From: Vermamoeba vermiformis
Taxonomy: Eukaryota > Tubulinea > Echinamoebida
DNA: 64,000 nucleotides
Direction: 5' to 3'
NCBI GenBank assembly: GCA_045837725.1
Contig: JBEWZL010000301.1
Location: 28,594-92,593, forward strand
The notes below the pieces were generated by a model that was not told the DNA's origin, ran no database searches, and saw only the letters and a list, made by a program, of their open reading frames with translations. Shown in pieces: positions 39,463 to 51,073 of the stretch (positions are counted from its first letter, which is position 1; each line of letters begins with the position of its first letter). The position numbers and the translations under genes are program-made.

Positions 39463-41932
39463 CTAAAAGGCCAAAGCGAGAAGTGCAAAAAGAGATCCAA
39501 CGATGATATCTGAGAGGAGCAAACATTAACACCATAGTAATATTCAAACTATTGACTATTGAACTTACGATTTGCTGTTGACTTAACGTTGTTTCCAGGA
39601 GATGGACCGTTGTTGCTGCCGGATCCAGGAGCATTTTGATGACCGAGCGGAATATTGACACTTTGCTCCGAGAACATGAACACGGGTGTCGGTGTGGCTT
39701 GGACATCTATTTTTCCGCTGACAGGGCTTAGGACAAGTTGCGAACCATCGTACGCGATTTTATACCAATTGTTAGTGGTTGGCATCGATAGGTCAACGAC
39801 GGGGTTGGCTTCGTCGTGGGCTCCTGTATTATTGGCCCATAAGACTACAGCAATATTTGTTCCGTTAGTGAACGCATAGGCTCGAACTCGCGGATCCAGA
39901 TCTGATACAAAAATTAGCGCCAACTTTAAGTTTAAGATACATCTTTAAATTAATTATAGCGTACGTGTCAAAATGTCAACAGATCCATCGTAGTACTGAT
40001 AGCCGTACAAGTACTTGGTGTACGAAATCATGGCAGAAGTCGAAGGTTTAGGAACAGCAGTGTCGGGGGTGCTTTGCGTGATATCAGCGTACAATCCCAT
40101 GTAGCTGAACGAATTATCGGCTCCTGAATTTGCGTCCGTCAAACTCCACCAATGAACCTAAAAACATAACAAAAAATTGATCAAAACCTAACCCTAAACC
40201 TAACCCTCGATAAAGGTTCATCAGAATTGTAGCGAATTTTTGCCTGTTATGACTTTGTTTGCGTACCTGAGAGACGCCATTGACTTGCGCTAAGACGGAC
40301 ATCTTCGTAAAGTAATTTCTTTGAAGCACATCAGATCCTGGCGCGGATGTAGTGCTCTTTGAAGGAGCACCGGATTCCGTGCAAATGACGTAAGCAGGTG
40401 TATATGAACGAGCTGTGCAAACTGCTAGCATATCCTAAACGCATTAAAATATCAGATCCGTAACTTTTGCAAAAAATTTTTAATTTCTTTACCTTGACTT
40501 GGGCAGCGAAATTATCAGCCCATTCGTCCGAAGAGTTTTTACCAGCAAAGACGGGATAGAAATGGAAGCTCAAAGTGTCGAAGTAATTGCCGCCAGTACT
40601 TCCATCTTGACCGTCGGTGTTGCGCAACATTGCGTCGAGGAAATAAGGATAACCAAGACCACCAACGGCCACATGAGCTGTTGGATCTACTTTCCTCGCC
40701 ACCTACACGAACATAATTACAAAGATTTCCTTTTTTGGCAACATGAGACTGCGGCACGTACCTCCCAAGTGATGCGCATCATGCGATTGTACTTTTGAAT
40801 GGTGTCATGCCAGTTCACGAGATCGCTCGGACTAGGGTCTTGCATGTTCCACGTTTGAGTGGCTTGCCAATTAGACACGAAATCTGGCTCGTTCCAGACC
40901 TGTCAAAAAATGACACGTGTCAACCGAAATGTCACTTCAAAAAAACTCGCGTCCTAACGCTTACCTCCCAAATCTTAATATAGTCCTTGTACATTGTGAC
41001 CGTTTTGTTAACGTACGAGGCCCAATAGTTGTCAGGATTGACGTTGCCGTCTCCCAGCCAAATCGGTTGATCTAAATTCTTCGGCGAGTACGCATATGCG
41101 CTGTCTTGATTAGGCGCATTTGAATGGGCCGCAGTAGGAGCTATTATGTATCGATTAATAATAAGATTCGATGCGAAATTTAAGGTGGATCTGTTAAAGA
41201 ACAACTTACTGTTTAGGTTGCCAACCAAATTTTTGAATCCAACCTCTTTATAAGTGCTCATAGCACCTGTTTGAAATGCAATATCATAGCCCCATGTTTC
41301 CAAGTAATTTTCAGGCAGCCACACGCGATACGAATTTACGCCAACTTTGGATGCGATGATAGCTTGCTTAGCGTCATTCCAATCTAGAATACATATGCTA
41401 TTAGTTCAGTATAATACAATGGATAAACTATTCGTCCGAATGAAATCGTTGCAGGAGTTGCGAAACGAAAAATTTGTGACACGGCGTTGACAGATCAAAG
41501 ATACTCGATTCGAATTTCCTTCTCTAAATGCGTTCAATAAGGTAGCATTCAAAAAATAGTAATTTGATCGCTAATAATAAGTCCAAGAATTAAATCAATA
41601 CGTTTCCGATTAATCGGGAAGCTCGAATTGATTTGAAAGTAAGCTCGTTGGAAAATCAAAGATATTATAAATGATTATGGATTAATAATAATGCTTCAAA
41701 AATTAAGGAAAAATAACTAGGCACAGAAAATCTAACTTACTAGCGGGAGGTGCTCCTGGATTTGCTCCGAAAAGATACGGAACCGAATCAAGCTCAGCTT
41801 TAACGCAGCCAATAATTACAATAATATATACGAGAGCCTATTATCAGTAAATATGTCAGAAATGTGCTATTTACTCGTGGATCATGTAGCACCTATCAGC
41901 GTGATTTCGTTTACCTTAATAATACAAGCCAT
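39463..41932 (-). CDS. Secreted clan-A glycoside hydrolase, probably GPI-anchored
   Basis: Starts at 41932 with a short first exon and a signal peptide (IKALVYIIVIIGCVKA), both exons joining in frame. The catalytic barrel includes VNSYRVWLPENYLETWGYD, the acid/base Glu in WEVWNEPDF and a likely nucleophile Glu in VICTESGAP. The C-terminal part is beta-rich (AYAFTNGTNIAVVLWANN), then Gly/Ser/Asn-rich, and ends in a hydrophobic tail (HIIVGSLFALLALAF) like a GPI signal. The WNEPD motif is typical of GH39-like families, but the exact family and substrate cannot be fixed by eye. It probably acts on cell-wall or environmental polysaccharide at the surface. Eleven exons with phase-consistent joins. 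Confidence 0.82.
40185..40207. repeat. Interstitial telomere-like repeat in an intron
   Basis: Within an intron of the glycoside hydrolase gene lie tandem units of CCTAA/CCCTAA (AACCTAACCCTAAACC then TAACCCT), the pattern of TTAGGG-type telomeres with slips. It is only about 23 bases. Such tracts can mark repaired breaks or arise by chance. Confidence 0.55.
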
Positions 41933-42392
41933 AGGTGACGGATATCCGTGTGCTTCTTACGGCAGCAGTAAACTTACTGATAAATTTTGGCCTGCTGCTT
42001 TTAACGGCTTTGACAGCTAGCTGACAAGGGTAAAAAGATTTGACACGAATAAATACTTCAGAGCAAACAATAAAACACCAATTAATTAATTTGAATGCGA
42101 CCGATAGAACGGAGGCGTTAGGTAGAAGTTGTTGGATCCGCCAAAAGTTCGCTGGAGACTCTGTTGGTAAATGATCCTGCGTAAATAATGTTAATTACAA
42201 TGTAATTATTAAAATTAACAGCTATTTAATTCGTACCTCGACAGGGCGTAGAATTTTTTCATCAGAAAGGTGAGCAGTCAGTATTATTGAAGCAGATAAT
42301 GAAAAAAGTAACGTCCGTATTATTCCTGATTTTTTCATATTTTTTGGGTGCCTTCAGATTGATTTCTAATTATTTTTCAGTTTTGAACGAAG
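41933..42392 (-). other. Divergent intergenic region with a possible small secreted-protein gene
   Basis: Between the glycoside hydrolase (minus) and the F-box/LRR gene (plus). A minus-strand ATG at 42338 begins a signal-peptide-like sequence (LLFSLSASIILTAHLS), and a donor (42236) and acceptor (42181) join it in frame to DHLPTESPANFWRIQQLLP. No good end could be found, so this is either a short secreted protein or an alternative 5' exon of the hydrolase. Low confidence. Confidence 0.3.
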
Positions 42393-44660
42393 ATGTCGAC
42401 AACAGAACGCCACTCCTGCGTTCGCATTCGCACAAACCTGACCGGTGGCCTTAACATCGCAGAGCTAAAGCGAGTAACAGACGTCAGACCATGGGATTCT
42501 ATGCGCTCTGTGGTGCTCCGTTATTGTCTTGCTGAAACTATTACCGATCCAAACCTTTACGCTATTCTAATTGGTCGAAACAATAGCGTGAATTTATATA
42601 CCGTCGAGTATTATGGATTGTATAATGGTTTAGTGTTCATTTGCTTTCCTCGTTCCGGGCGCGAGATCGGTTATGGAAAAATGGAAGAAGCACCGATTGA
42701 CGTAAATAGTTCTAATTATTCTTTTAATTACTTAATTAATTCATATTATTTAATTATAGGAAAATCACAAAGCCAGCAGTAAAAGTCTTTTTGATCCAAA
42801 TCCGTTTCAGTTCGAAAATCTCCCTTCAGATATTCAACAAGATTGCCTAAAATATCTAGAGCTCCATAGTATAGTCCGATTAACAGAAGTACGTCATATT
42901 CGATTAAATACAAATGCTTAATGCGACTTCTTGCAGGTCTCAAAAAAAATGAAGAAGATCGCGTCGCTATCCAAGTTCTGGGAGAATATTTCATTCTATA
43001 ACAATAATAGTATAGACCCACAGAAGATATTAAATATTTCAACAGCGTATTACGCTCCCTCAATCAAAAAATTGGATCTGGCCTTCACGAAGATCACCTC
43101 GGAAACGCTCGCTGAGATTACATCGAAGTGTGTTAATCTAAAAGAGCTTATATTGGATGGATGTATCGATTTGAAAGGAGGCTTAAGCCAGCAGGTAAGA
43201 ATAGCAGCACACAACGATCCGCTACGAAGGATTTTTTATTAAAATTCGCCAAATTTCTTTAAATATTATATAATATTAAAGTATTTGATTTATTACTGAA
43301 AATCAATTTTAGTGCTCACAACTTGAGGTTCTGTCACTGAACGGCATTTCTGGATTTGCTCAAAAGTTAGAAACAGTTTTCCAACCAAAAAACACGACGC
43401 TAAAAGTGCTCGGCTTGGCGCACACGTATCAAGTTCTAACGGCGCAGTTATTCTCGAATTGCATTGGTTTAGAACAAATCGATATGAATTACAATCGCGG
43501 GGCTGTCACTAATGAAACAATTGAAGCTTGCTCTCGATTGCCTAATTTGGAAGTGCTCAAGGTACGTACAATCCGAAATTTTATCAAATTTATTCTTTTG
43601 AATTATATTTACAAAACGCAGAAAAAGCGATGCGGATCTCTATCTACGATAGTAAATAATCTTTTTTGTAATAGATTAATTGGTGCCCTAATGGAGTTGA
43701 TGAAAATGTTTTAGCGCCGTTAAGTACGATTAGATCTATAGGCATTACTAAATTTGGAAATGCTAATTAAAGTTTAGCACGGTTAACCACGTTAACAGCT
43801 TTGGAATTTGCTGAAGGTCGAACTACGGCGGAAATACTCAAGGCCCTTTGTGAGCGGAATAACTTCAAAAGACTTCACCTGCAAGAAGTTTTTAGCTCGT
43901 ACTCGTCCGCGGACATTTTCAACAATTCTCCGCAGCTCGAGAGTTTCTACGGCGTAATTCATCGCGGCGATTACAAATTACCGAAGACTTTGAAGGTAAG
44001 TCCACAATCACAAAAAAATAACGAATTTCTTTTGACACGTGTCAAAGGCTGAACTTAATCAATATGAAAAAAATGACATATTTAGTGTCTTTCCCTATCG
44101 ATTTTGACATCGGTTTTGCTGTCATAAATTAGTACAGCCCAGGTCTCGTACGTCGACATTTTGACACTTTACGATAATTTATACGATCGTATTCGAACTT
44201 TATTTTTTAACGTTAACGTGTGTTAGTTTGACACGTGTCACAGCTTACAATTTAAATTGAGTGCTAACGAACTGTCTTGCGGTAGGCTCTGATGGCACCT
44301 GTCATGTGGCCAGAACTCTTGCAAAGATTAGCTGACGAGTGCCCGCTACTTGAAGCATTAGTTTTAAGTGACATGTCTGAAACTAAGCTCGAAAATACTT
44401 TGATTGCATTATTACAAGCGGAAAAACTTCGGAATATTAAGTTCTTGGATATTTGTGGCGTCGCTGGCACTCAAATCGTCACTGAAGTAGCATTTCATTG
44501 CCCAAATTTGGAATATTTGCTCTTGCATGAAAAACTCGAGGTTACTTTGGCCCAGTTGCAACTCGTACAAGAAAAATGCAAAAATCTCCGTGAAGTCCAA
44601 GTTAGATGGCGTGATGAATTCACCGTACTCAGTAACAAATTTCAAGGATACAAATACTAA
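42393..44660 (+). CDS. F-box/LRR protein gene with an in-frame stop
   Basis: About seven exons. An F-box (FENLPSDIQQDCLKYLELHS) follows a ~110-residue N-terminal region. AMN1/Fbxl-type leucine-rich repeats follow (IKKLDLAFTKITSETLAEI, CVNLKELILDGC, CSQLEVLSLNGIS, LPNLEVLK, LTTLTALEFAEG, CPLLEALVLSDM, CPNLEYLLLHEK). At 43768-43770 a TAA interrupts the frame between two otherwise continuous repeats, and no intron or alternative frame avoids it. The encoded SCF adaptor is therefore either truncated after about two thirds of its repeats or the allele is decaying. The last intron (about 43996-44285) is unusually long and carries two TGACACGTGTCA palindromes. Confidence 0.78.
44031..44046. promoter_or_regulatory. 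Perfect 16-bp palindrome TTTGACACGTGTCAAA in an intron
   Basis: One of two copies of TGACACGTGTCA in the same LRR-gene intron (the other at 44229-44240). A third is in an intron at 40911-40922. The core CACGTG is an E-box, and TGACA is a common homeodomain half-site. Binding is unproven. Confidence 0.35.
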
Positions 44661-44683
44661 TGTTCTACACGTCAATTAATTAG

Positions 44684-45235
44684 TGCAAATTAAACTTAAC
44701 TTTCAAAAAAGCAACCGAGCGGATCTGCTGTCGCTACACAAAAATAAAGGATCGCCGCAAACAGTTGCGACTGAGCCATGTTGTGAAGCTGATCTATGAT
44801 CAGATCACCATTTGGGATTTGAACAAGGATCAAACAGACTATGTTATTTGCCCTGGTCACATCACACGCAACAAGGTTGATGCCTCCCATCTTTGTCATA
44901 ATCCACAATGCTTCAACCCAGTTCACATCTGCTTTGAACTGACAATGATCAACCTTTCTCGCAATACCTGCTTCACAAGCAAGAGATGTAGCGGTCATAA
45001 GGGTGCCCCTAAATGCATCATTCGTAAGAGCAATGAAACTGTGAAGGAGATGAAGAGCGACGATGAAATTTCTGATTTTGAAGATGAAATTTCATCAAAG
45101 CAAGTTAAACAACGAACCAGAATTGGACGCAATGCAATTAAAATCATTCGTAAGTATCAATTCAATGTTGCAAAAGAGAGTGAATCGAATGCAAAGTCTT
45201 TGAAGGCCAAGAGAAGACAACTCCAACGCAAATAA
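44684..45235 (+). pseudogene. I-PpoI-like zinc-loop (His-Me finger) endonuclease remnant
   Basis: An open frame from a TAG at 44681 to TAA 45233-45235 encodes about 183 codons. It has the zinc-loop pattern of His-Me homing endonucleases: DASHLCHNPQCFNPVHICFE, then MINLSRNTC and KRCSGHKGAPKC. Family members cut DNA, and some are mobile intron-encoded enzymes such as I-PpoI. Here no ATG precedes the motif; the first in-frame ATG lies after the key residues. So it is N-terminally truncated or needs an unseen upstream exon. The tail is Lys/Glu-rich. It starts only 24 bases past the stop of the LRR gene, which fits insertion of a fragment. Confidence 0.6.
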
Positions 45236-45460
45236 GCTTATTTTTAACGTCTATCATTTGATTTTATATACAATTTATATACAATTCTAATTAATTTCAA
45301 CGAATGTGTTGTACAATCAATATTTAAATAAAATTATGTATTCATGAATTGGTGGTGTAGGTAAGATTTACCTTTGAAATTTCAAAAAAAATAAAGAAAA
45401 CAAGTATTAAGAGCTATTCAGACTCGAGATAATTCAATACAAATGAATTTTATTGTTCTT

Positions 45461-47301
45461 TTAAGCTTTTTTACTAGCGTAGACTTGAAATAGCAGGCGA
45501 AGAAGAATTGCAGCGCATAATTTGGCTGCAAAAGAAAACGATACAACTCTGCACATTTGCAAGGAAAATAATTCCCGGAAAGTTATTCCGAATATTCGCG
45601 CTGTTAGTATTAAGTACACTGTAGCACCAAAGAGGTACTTAAGATTGTGCCCCAATAATATGATGCTCTTATTAGCAGACCATACTATAGTATCTGATAT
45701 CATCGTATTTGGTAGCACTATTAGCGATGAATATATTGCTAATAGCACGCAGAAGCTCGTAAGAATTTTTCGCACCGGATCCACTTTTTGTTGCTTCAAG
45801 TAGCCCGATCCAACTTCAGCATAAGCATAAAATACTGCGGTCCATAAGAAATTTCCTATTGTTTCGTATATTGGTACGTAGAAAGTGCTGTTGTTGTTAA
45901 CGTACTGGCTGGATCCAACGGTGAACGTGAACCAAATTGCTGCCGCTAATTCATACAGAAAGATCGATCGGTGGTCCTTATTAGATGAAAGTGCAAATAC
46001 GACTAGTATCACTATAATTGTTGAATAGAAGGTCCACGAAGGTAACAGCGGAGTTATGAACGAGCAGATCCACGGCCAGATCAGCAAAGATATAACCGGT
46101 ACAAGTATATCCGCTGAATTTGCAAATAACCCCACTAAATATATATCATTAGTATTAACAATATAAAGACAAAACAGTCGCTTACGTGTCCAAATTAGCG
46201 GATCTTCAATGTGGTACTCGATCAGGCGCAATCGATAGACCGGATCTCGTAACGTTAAAGCTACAGGCACCGCCGTTAAAAATTCTCCGAGATTGAAAGT
46301 CAATTTCACCGGGCTGTCTGAGAGACGAGGCAGCGGTACTGTGATTGGTCGTCGAATGAGGTACTGTTCGTAGTCTGTGTCGTAGAGCGTAATGCAGTTT
46401 CGATATTTGTTGTCATAAGTATTATTCGTAGTAATGCCTTCAACTTGCACTACAAAACTAAAAAATACGTCGTTATGTAAGAATTATTTTTTTCTATTAA
46501 TTAACAAATGATAAAAAATACGTACTCGCTAAAATTGTCCGTTGTAGCAGCTGAAGATTTTCTAAGATTTCGTAGGATATTTGTGTCTTTTAATTCCACG
46601 AAATATTTCCCGCGCTTTTCTGCCGCGCAAACGTTTCTATTTAATTCTTTTGTAACCAAAATTGGCTCCTGTCAATCAATACGTAATTAGGTCTTAGTCT
46701 ATTATAATAGTCAATCTTATTATATTACTTCTTTTTCTACCCATTTTTGCTGCGCTGCATCGTAGTAGAAATTATTACTGGAGGCAAAATCACTGTCACA
46801 GTTACAAGCTTCAAGCAACGATTTTAATAAGTCTCTAGCAATATGATCATTAATATATTAGTATTATATATATATGATTATAGTGTACCTTCCCTCTTTG
46901 GCACGGCGCAGCACAAAGTAGTCCAAGTCGCGATCCGAAATTAAAGATCGCCAGTACTTGCTAACTTCTCGGCTCCGAATAGCATTGGATATATCGGATT
47001 TTATTATCTTTAGTAAAATCTCCTATTGTTGAAAAGAAAATTAATGCTGATGTCAGCACGTCGGATTTGTTTTTTAACTTATTTAATTTCAAATTTCTTA
47101 TGTGCGATTGTAACATAATATAATTATCGGATTTTTTCGTATATTTACCTGCGGTAGCACTGTATCAATAAGAGCTTCACTTGGGGCGATAACCTTAGTT
47201 AGATCTAATTTTTTCGTCGTGCTTCGACGTTTGTTGCGTCTATCGAGAGCAAATTTTGCTATTAATGCTAAGGTTACTATATAAGCCAGCAATATTAACA
47301 T
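45461..47301 (-). CDS. F-box protein with N-terminal anchor and multi-pass C-terminal membrane region
   Basis: About six exons, start 47301, stop 45461. The protein opens with a hydrophobic segment (LILLAYIVTLALIAKFALD) and a basic stop-transfer (RRNKRRSTTKK). An F-box-like region follows (LPQEILLKIIKSDISNAIRS, REVSKYWRSLISDRDLDYF). A middle ~170-residue part has beta character (ITVPLPRLSDSPVKLTFNLG). The last exon holds about six hydrophobic segments (ILVPVISLLIWPWICSFI, FYSTIIVILVVFAL, AAAIWFTFTVG, ILTSFCVLLAIYSSLIVLP, LFGATVYLILTA, CAAILLRLLFQVYA). F-box proteins with this many membrane spans are uncommon. An ER-membrane ubiquitin-ligase adaptor is a guess. I know no orthologue. Confidence 0.62.
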
Positions 47302-48078
47302 GTTTAGGTACTGTGGTGATGCAAACAAAGCAGGTGTCAAAATAACGGGATATGAAAGGTGAATACACCAAAAATCGTTATGACGACGTTAGCATAAAAA
47401 CAGTACCTAGCAGACTGCCGTTGTCTTATGGATGATGTCGGGACAGTTACTCGGATGCTCTCTATCCGAAACCAAAACTGATCGACTGGACCTGATTAAT
47501 TTAAATAATTTAAAATAATTCAGAAAAATCTTGAATGGGCGGATTTGAATTACAGTCTAATTATCGTAGCTATTCATAATTTTCCTTTTGAAAATAAAAT
47601 TTGCCAAGCGGATTTAAACCTCACTTACCTCAACCGGTTTATGGTTATCTTTCTTTAGTAGACTATACAAAATTGAATTATACAACAACGGTGCTGCATT
47701 TCACGATATTATTGCATCAAATACACGTATTTGTGTTAGTTAAAATTGCGTACAAAAAAAAACTTGATCTGAATGAACGATAACTATTGTAAAATCAAAT
47801 AAATGCGTTATAGATTATTTATAAATAATTAACTATTTAATCTATCGTAATATTGTGTTAAAATGATAGTCACTCATGGATCTGACCGCCGAATCTAGGC
47901 AACGGCAGATCGTGAAAAAATTTATTCACTAAAAAGGGACCTGTTTTAAAGACTTACATCCTAAGCTTAGACTTAGCAGTTTCCAAAATATGACGCTTAT
48001 TTGAGGTGTTTGTGCGGAGAATCGGCCCTGAACTTTTTGATTTTGGATCAAAGACCGACGTAGTCAACCACAAGAAAA
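47302..48078. other. Intergenic region before the TET/JBP-like gene
   Basis: 777 bases between divergent starts. Mostly AT-rich (47480-47870). No coding potential beyond short ORFs, no clear transposon end. A GATCTGAC motif occurs near 47880. The stretch 47930-48060 is less AT-rich and directly precedes the TET/JBP-like gene, so it is the likely promoter. Confidence 0.4.
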
Positions 48079-49286
48079 ATGACTGACCGCATTGTTTATG
48101 ATTATGTTAATGTTCCTTATGGGAAACCTATGGAAGAGACGATTGATTTACCTGCCCTGACGGAAGAGGAATTAAAAGAGTATCGGACCGTAACGACAAG
48201 GTAATAAATAATTTTAAATAATTTAATATTGGTAAAATATCAATCTTCCGTTGACCCAATGAAATATTATGATTTGCCAATTATTATTTTAATTCTTTAA
48301 TTTTTTTTAGCGCCGTTTTCAAGGACGATTATGGCAGTACTGCCATAGCTTTTTTCCAAGGGGTGCTCGAGAAAAAGACTGTCGATGACGCCAAAAAAGC
48401 TGCCCAGTCGTTGTTAAAAAATTTAAAGATATCTCAACCTGGGACTAGCGCGCATACAGGCGAATGGCGAAAGAGCAGCGATTGGATATTCAAAACCAAA
48501 GACACAGTCAACGGTGAAGAGTACTACAAACGAGTTAACCGAAAGCCCTTTTGGCAGAATGCTGCCACAAAAAAGATCGTCAAAAAAGTTGATAACTACT
48601 TTTCAAGAACAGCGAGCGATTTATGCGAGGCATATAAAAGAATCAACGCAGAACGCATTTACGGAGGCTCGTACCTCATGTGCGTTATCAACACTGGGGT
48701 AGTTGGGCCTCATTACGACGAGAAAGACGAAATTGAAGGACTTTGCTGTGTCGTTCCAATGGGCGTATTTGATGGTGGCGACCTGGTGTTCCGACAACAG
48801 AAGCTTCGTTTTCAAGTACGAACAGGAGACATCATCTTCTTCCGCTCTCGCGAGTTGATGCACGAGAACTTACCTTGCACCGGAGAGCGATATTCGTTAG
48901 TCTTCACTACTGACCACGACTCGTTTACGGAATTTGGTCAACCTGCTCGTCAGTACATGCATTGGAAGCAACCAAAGTTAAACAGTCACACCACTATTGA
49001 AGCACAAGGATTCAAACCCGAAGACGTACCCGAGTTACGCAAAACAAAGGTTGTTGTTATCGACAAGGTGTACACAAAACTAACGCGTGCAAATACACCA
49101 CGAACAAAATTTGGTACGTTAAAGCTACCCTCACAAGATGGAAACCCAAGGGCACCAATTTCTCTTCGAAAAAATGCCAAGAAAAAAAAGAAGGCAACGA
49201 AGAGAAAGAGAAAAGAGATCGACGATGACGAGAGCCATTCTGAAGAAATATTGCTCGAAACAAAAAGACGGCGTATACAAAAATAA
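48079..49286 (+). CDS. TET/JBP-like 2-oxoglutarate/Fe(II) dioxygenase
   Basis: Two exons (48079-48200, 48311-49286), 365 residues. The double-stranded beta-helix core shows iron ligands HYD (about residue 174) and a distal His in LMHENL (about 223), with the 2-oxoglutarate Arg in GERYSLVF (about 233). Between them is the stretch GLCCVVPMGVFDGGDLVF, then TGDIIFFRS. This order (HxD, GGxLV, RxGDxxxFRS, H-NxP-TG-RxS) is that of the fungal TET/JBP family, enzymes that oxidise 5-methylcytosine or thymine in DNA. The C-terminus is Lys/Arg-rich with nuclear-localisation patches (KKKKKATKRKRK). In mushrooms such genes travel with KDZ transposons (established). Here a transposase-like gene lies 1.8 kb away. 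A nucleic-acid or protein hydroxylase of a sister family is the alternative. Confidence 0.72.
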
Positions 49287-49287
49287 T

Positions 49288-50628
49288 TTATTTGTTACGA
49301 TAAAAGAAGAACGATAATAAATTGTTAATTTCCATTTGGTATTGATTACGAGTGTAGAGCTCTTTCATATAATAAAATAAATCCAAATTATTCGGCAAAG
49401 TTGACAAATTAGCTGATGCTAGTGGAAGCGAGGGCAGCAATTGGGGAGGTAATGAAGGTTGAGGCATGCTGAGCGACTGGGCATTATTTTGACTTTGCAA
49501 GTCGGGGGTCTTAAGCGGTGGCAACAGGGCTGGCTCATTGTCTACTGACCTCGGCAGAGGTAACAATGACTCCTCGTGACCCTCCTCTTGCTTTGTCTCA
49601 GGAGGAGTTTGAACCAACTTCTTTTTTTGCTTGTACCGCCTCTTGGTGAGCTTATATTCACCTGATGCATCATCGCTTATAGAACGATCAACAACAACAC
49701 GTGTCTTCTTTCTTCGGGTCATAGATTTTGACTTCGCAGCTGCCGTTGGACTTGCCGTCTTTTGATTTTTTCTTGCTCCTTGCGATCTTGTCACCCGTCG
49801 TTCAGGGCCAGGAGTGCTTTTTTGCTCTACTTTCTTTGTTACTCGGGCCTTTTCTTGTTTTGAGGGTGGTACTACTTCCTCTTTAGAATGTGTTCGTTCT
49901 GGTGAAGACTACTAGGATTAAAAATTTGTTAATTAATTTGAGCTTACTTTATGTGTGACTTCTCCAGACAGAAATTGTTGCCAAATTGTCGTCAATTGTT
50001 CGTTTTGCTCGGATGGGATTTGTGCCGGGTCTGAAAATTTTCTGAACTGCTTAACGTCAAGCAAACACACCTCGTCAAACTTTTCTGTTGTTGCAACTAT
50101 CCTTGGACTTAAACCCTTTCAAACCATAGTTACAAATTATAAAAATAATTAAAATAATTGTTAAGTAATCGTTCTTACCCTTTCAATTGCTAAAATTATA
50201 TATGTAGTGCTTCCTTCATTCAGTAGAATGCGATTGCCAGAACCAAGAGCAATTTTAGAGTTGGGAAGTAAAACAGAACCGTAGTAACGACCATTGATTG
50301 CACTTCCATTGTAGCGTGCAGTACTATGAAGTTCGTCTATCAAAGTTTAGCATGTGGCAACCCTATTATTTGCTTGTACCGCTATCTTCATCCTTTTTCA
50401 CGTTGGATTTCTCTTCATCTAGTTTTTTTATTGATAAATTTGGCTTGGTTTCCTCTTTCAAAGTAGTTAAATCTGCTTCTTATATAATATATTAATTCGT
50501 CTAGTAGGTAAAAACATGTAGCTTTTTTTTACAAGCCAGATCTTACCGAGAGCAACCTGAGTACTTGTTGGTAAATCATCATTCTTAGTAGTTTCTTCAT
50601 TACTTATTGAGGACTCATCAGCACTCAT
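49288..50628 (-). CDS. Basic low-complexity nuclear protein, unknown
   Basis: Five exons on the minus strand: 50628 to about 50546, about 50480-50363, 50341-50179, about 50116-49946 and about 49912-49288. About 385 residues. A central ~100-residue part looks folded (ARYNGSAINGRYYGSVLLPN, RILLNEGSTTYIILAIERG, VCLLDVKQF). The long C-terminal exon is Lys/Arg/Pro/Gln-rich with clear nuclear-localisation patches (MTRRKKTR, KRRYKQKKK). I do not recognise it. It converges on the TET/JBP-like gene with only one base between the stops, and it diverges from the transposase-like gene. The three may belong to one mobile or co-regulated unit. Confidence 0.55.
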
Positions 50629-51073
50629 TGTTATGGTTGTGTGTATCCCAATCAAAACGTTACTATCATAAGTAGTTTTACTTTGCCGACATGCATTTTC
50701 GAAGCTTCCTTTCCTTTTTTGGAAATTCAACGAGCAATTTTTTCCCTGCTTTACCAAGCCTTCGTTAGCATTAAAATCAGGTAGAACCACCACAACATAC
50801 TTTGGAAAGTGATATACTTGCAATATAATATCAAAATAATATGGCAGATAATATACTAGGTAAGATCTTAAGAGTTGCTGTTCGGATCTTGATTTCTAAA
50901 TATTTTTTTACTTCGGCACATAACTTATCTTTTTTAACAAGATTAATTAAGTCTATATCTTACCTCTGTTGTGTAATTGGCTAGGCAATTATGCAATGTC
51001 GGATTAAATCTGAGCATTTTTACATTAGGTATCGAAATCGAAGGAGCGACAGTAAGTTTTAAGCATTACGCAC
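50629..51073. promoter_or_regulatory. Shared upstream region of nuclear protein and transposase-like gene
   Basis: 445 bases between divergent starts. An ATG at 50841 (MADNIL) followed by a good donor could be a first exon of the transposase-like gene, but I could not bring it into phase with the main frame at 51074. Otherwise AT-rich with no recognised site. Confidence 0.35.

Noticed and set aside
47435-47495. C/D-box snoRNA (box C-like GATGATGT and box D-like CTGA)
   Set aside because: Box C has a mismatch, no terminal stem is evident, and motifs this short occur by chance.
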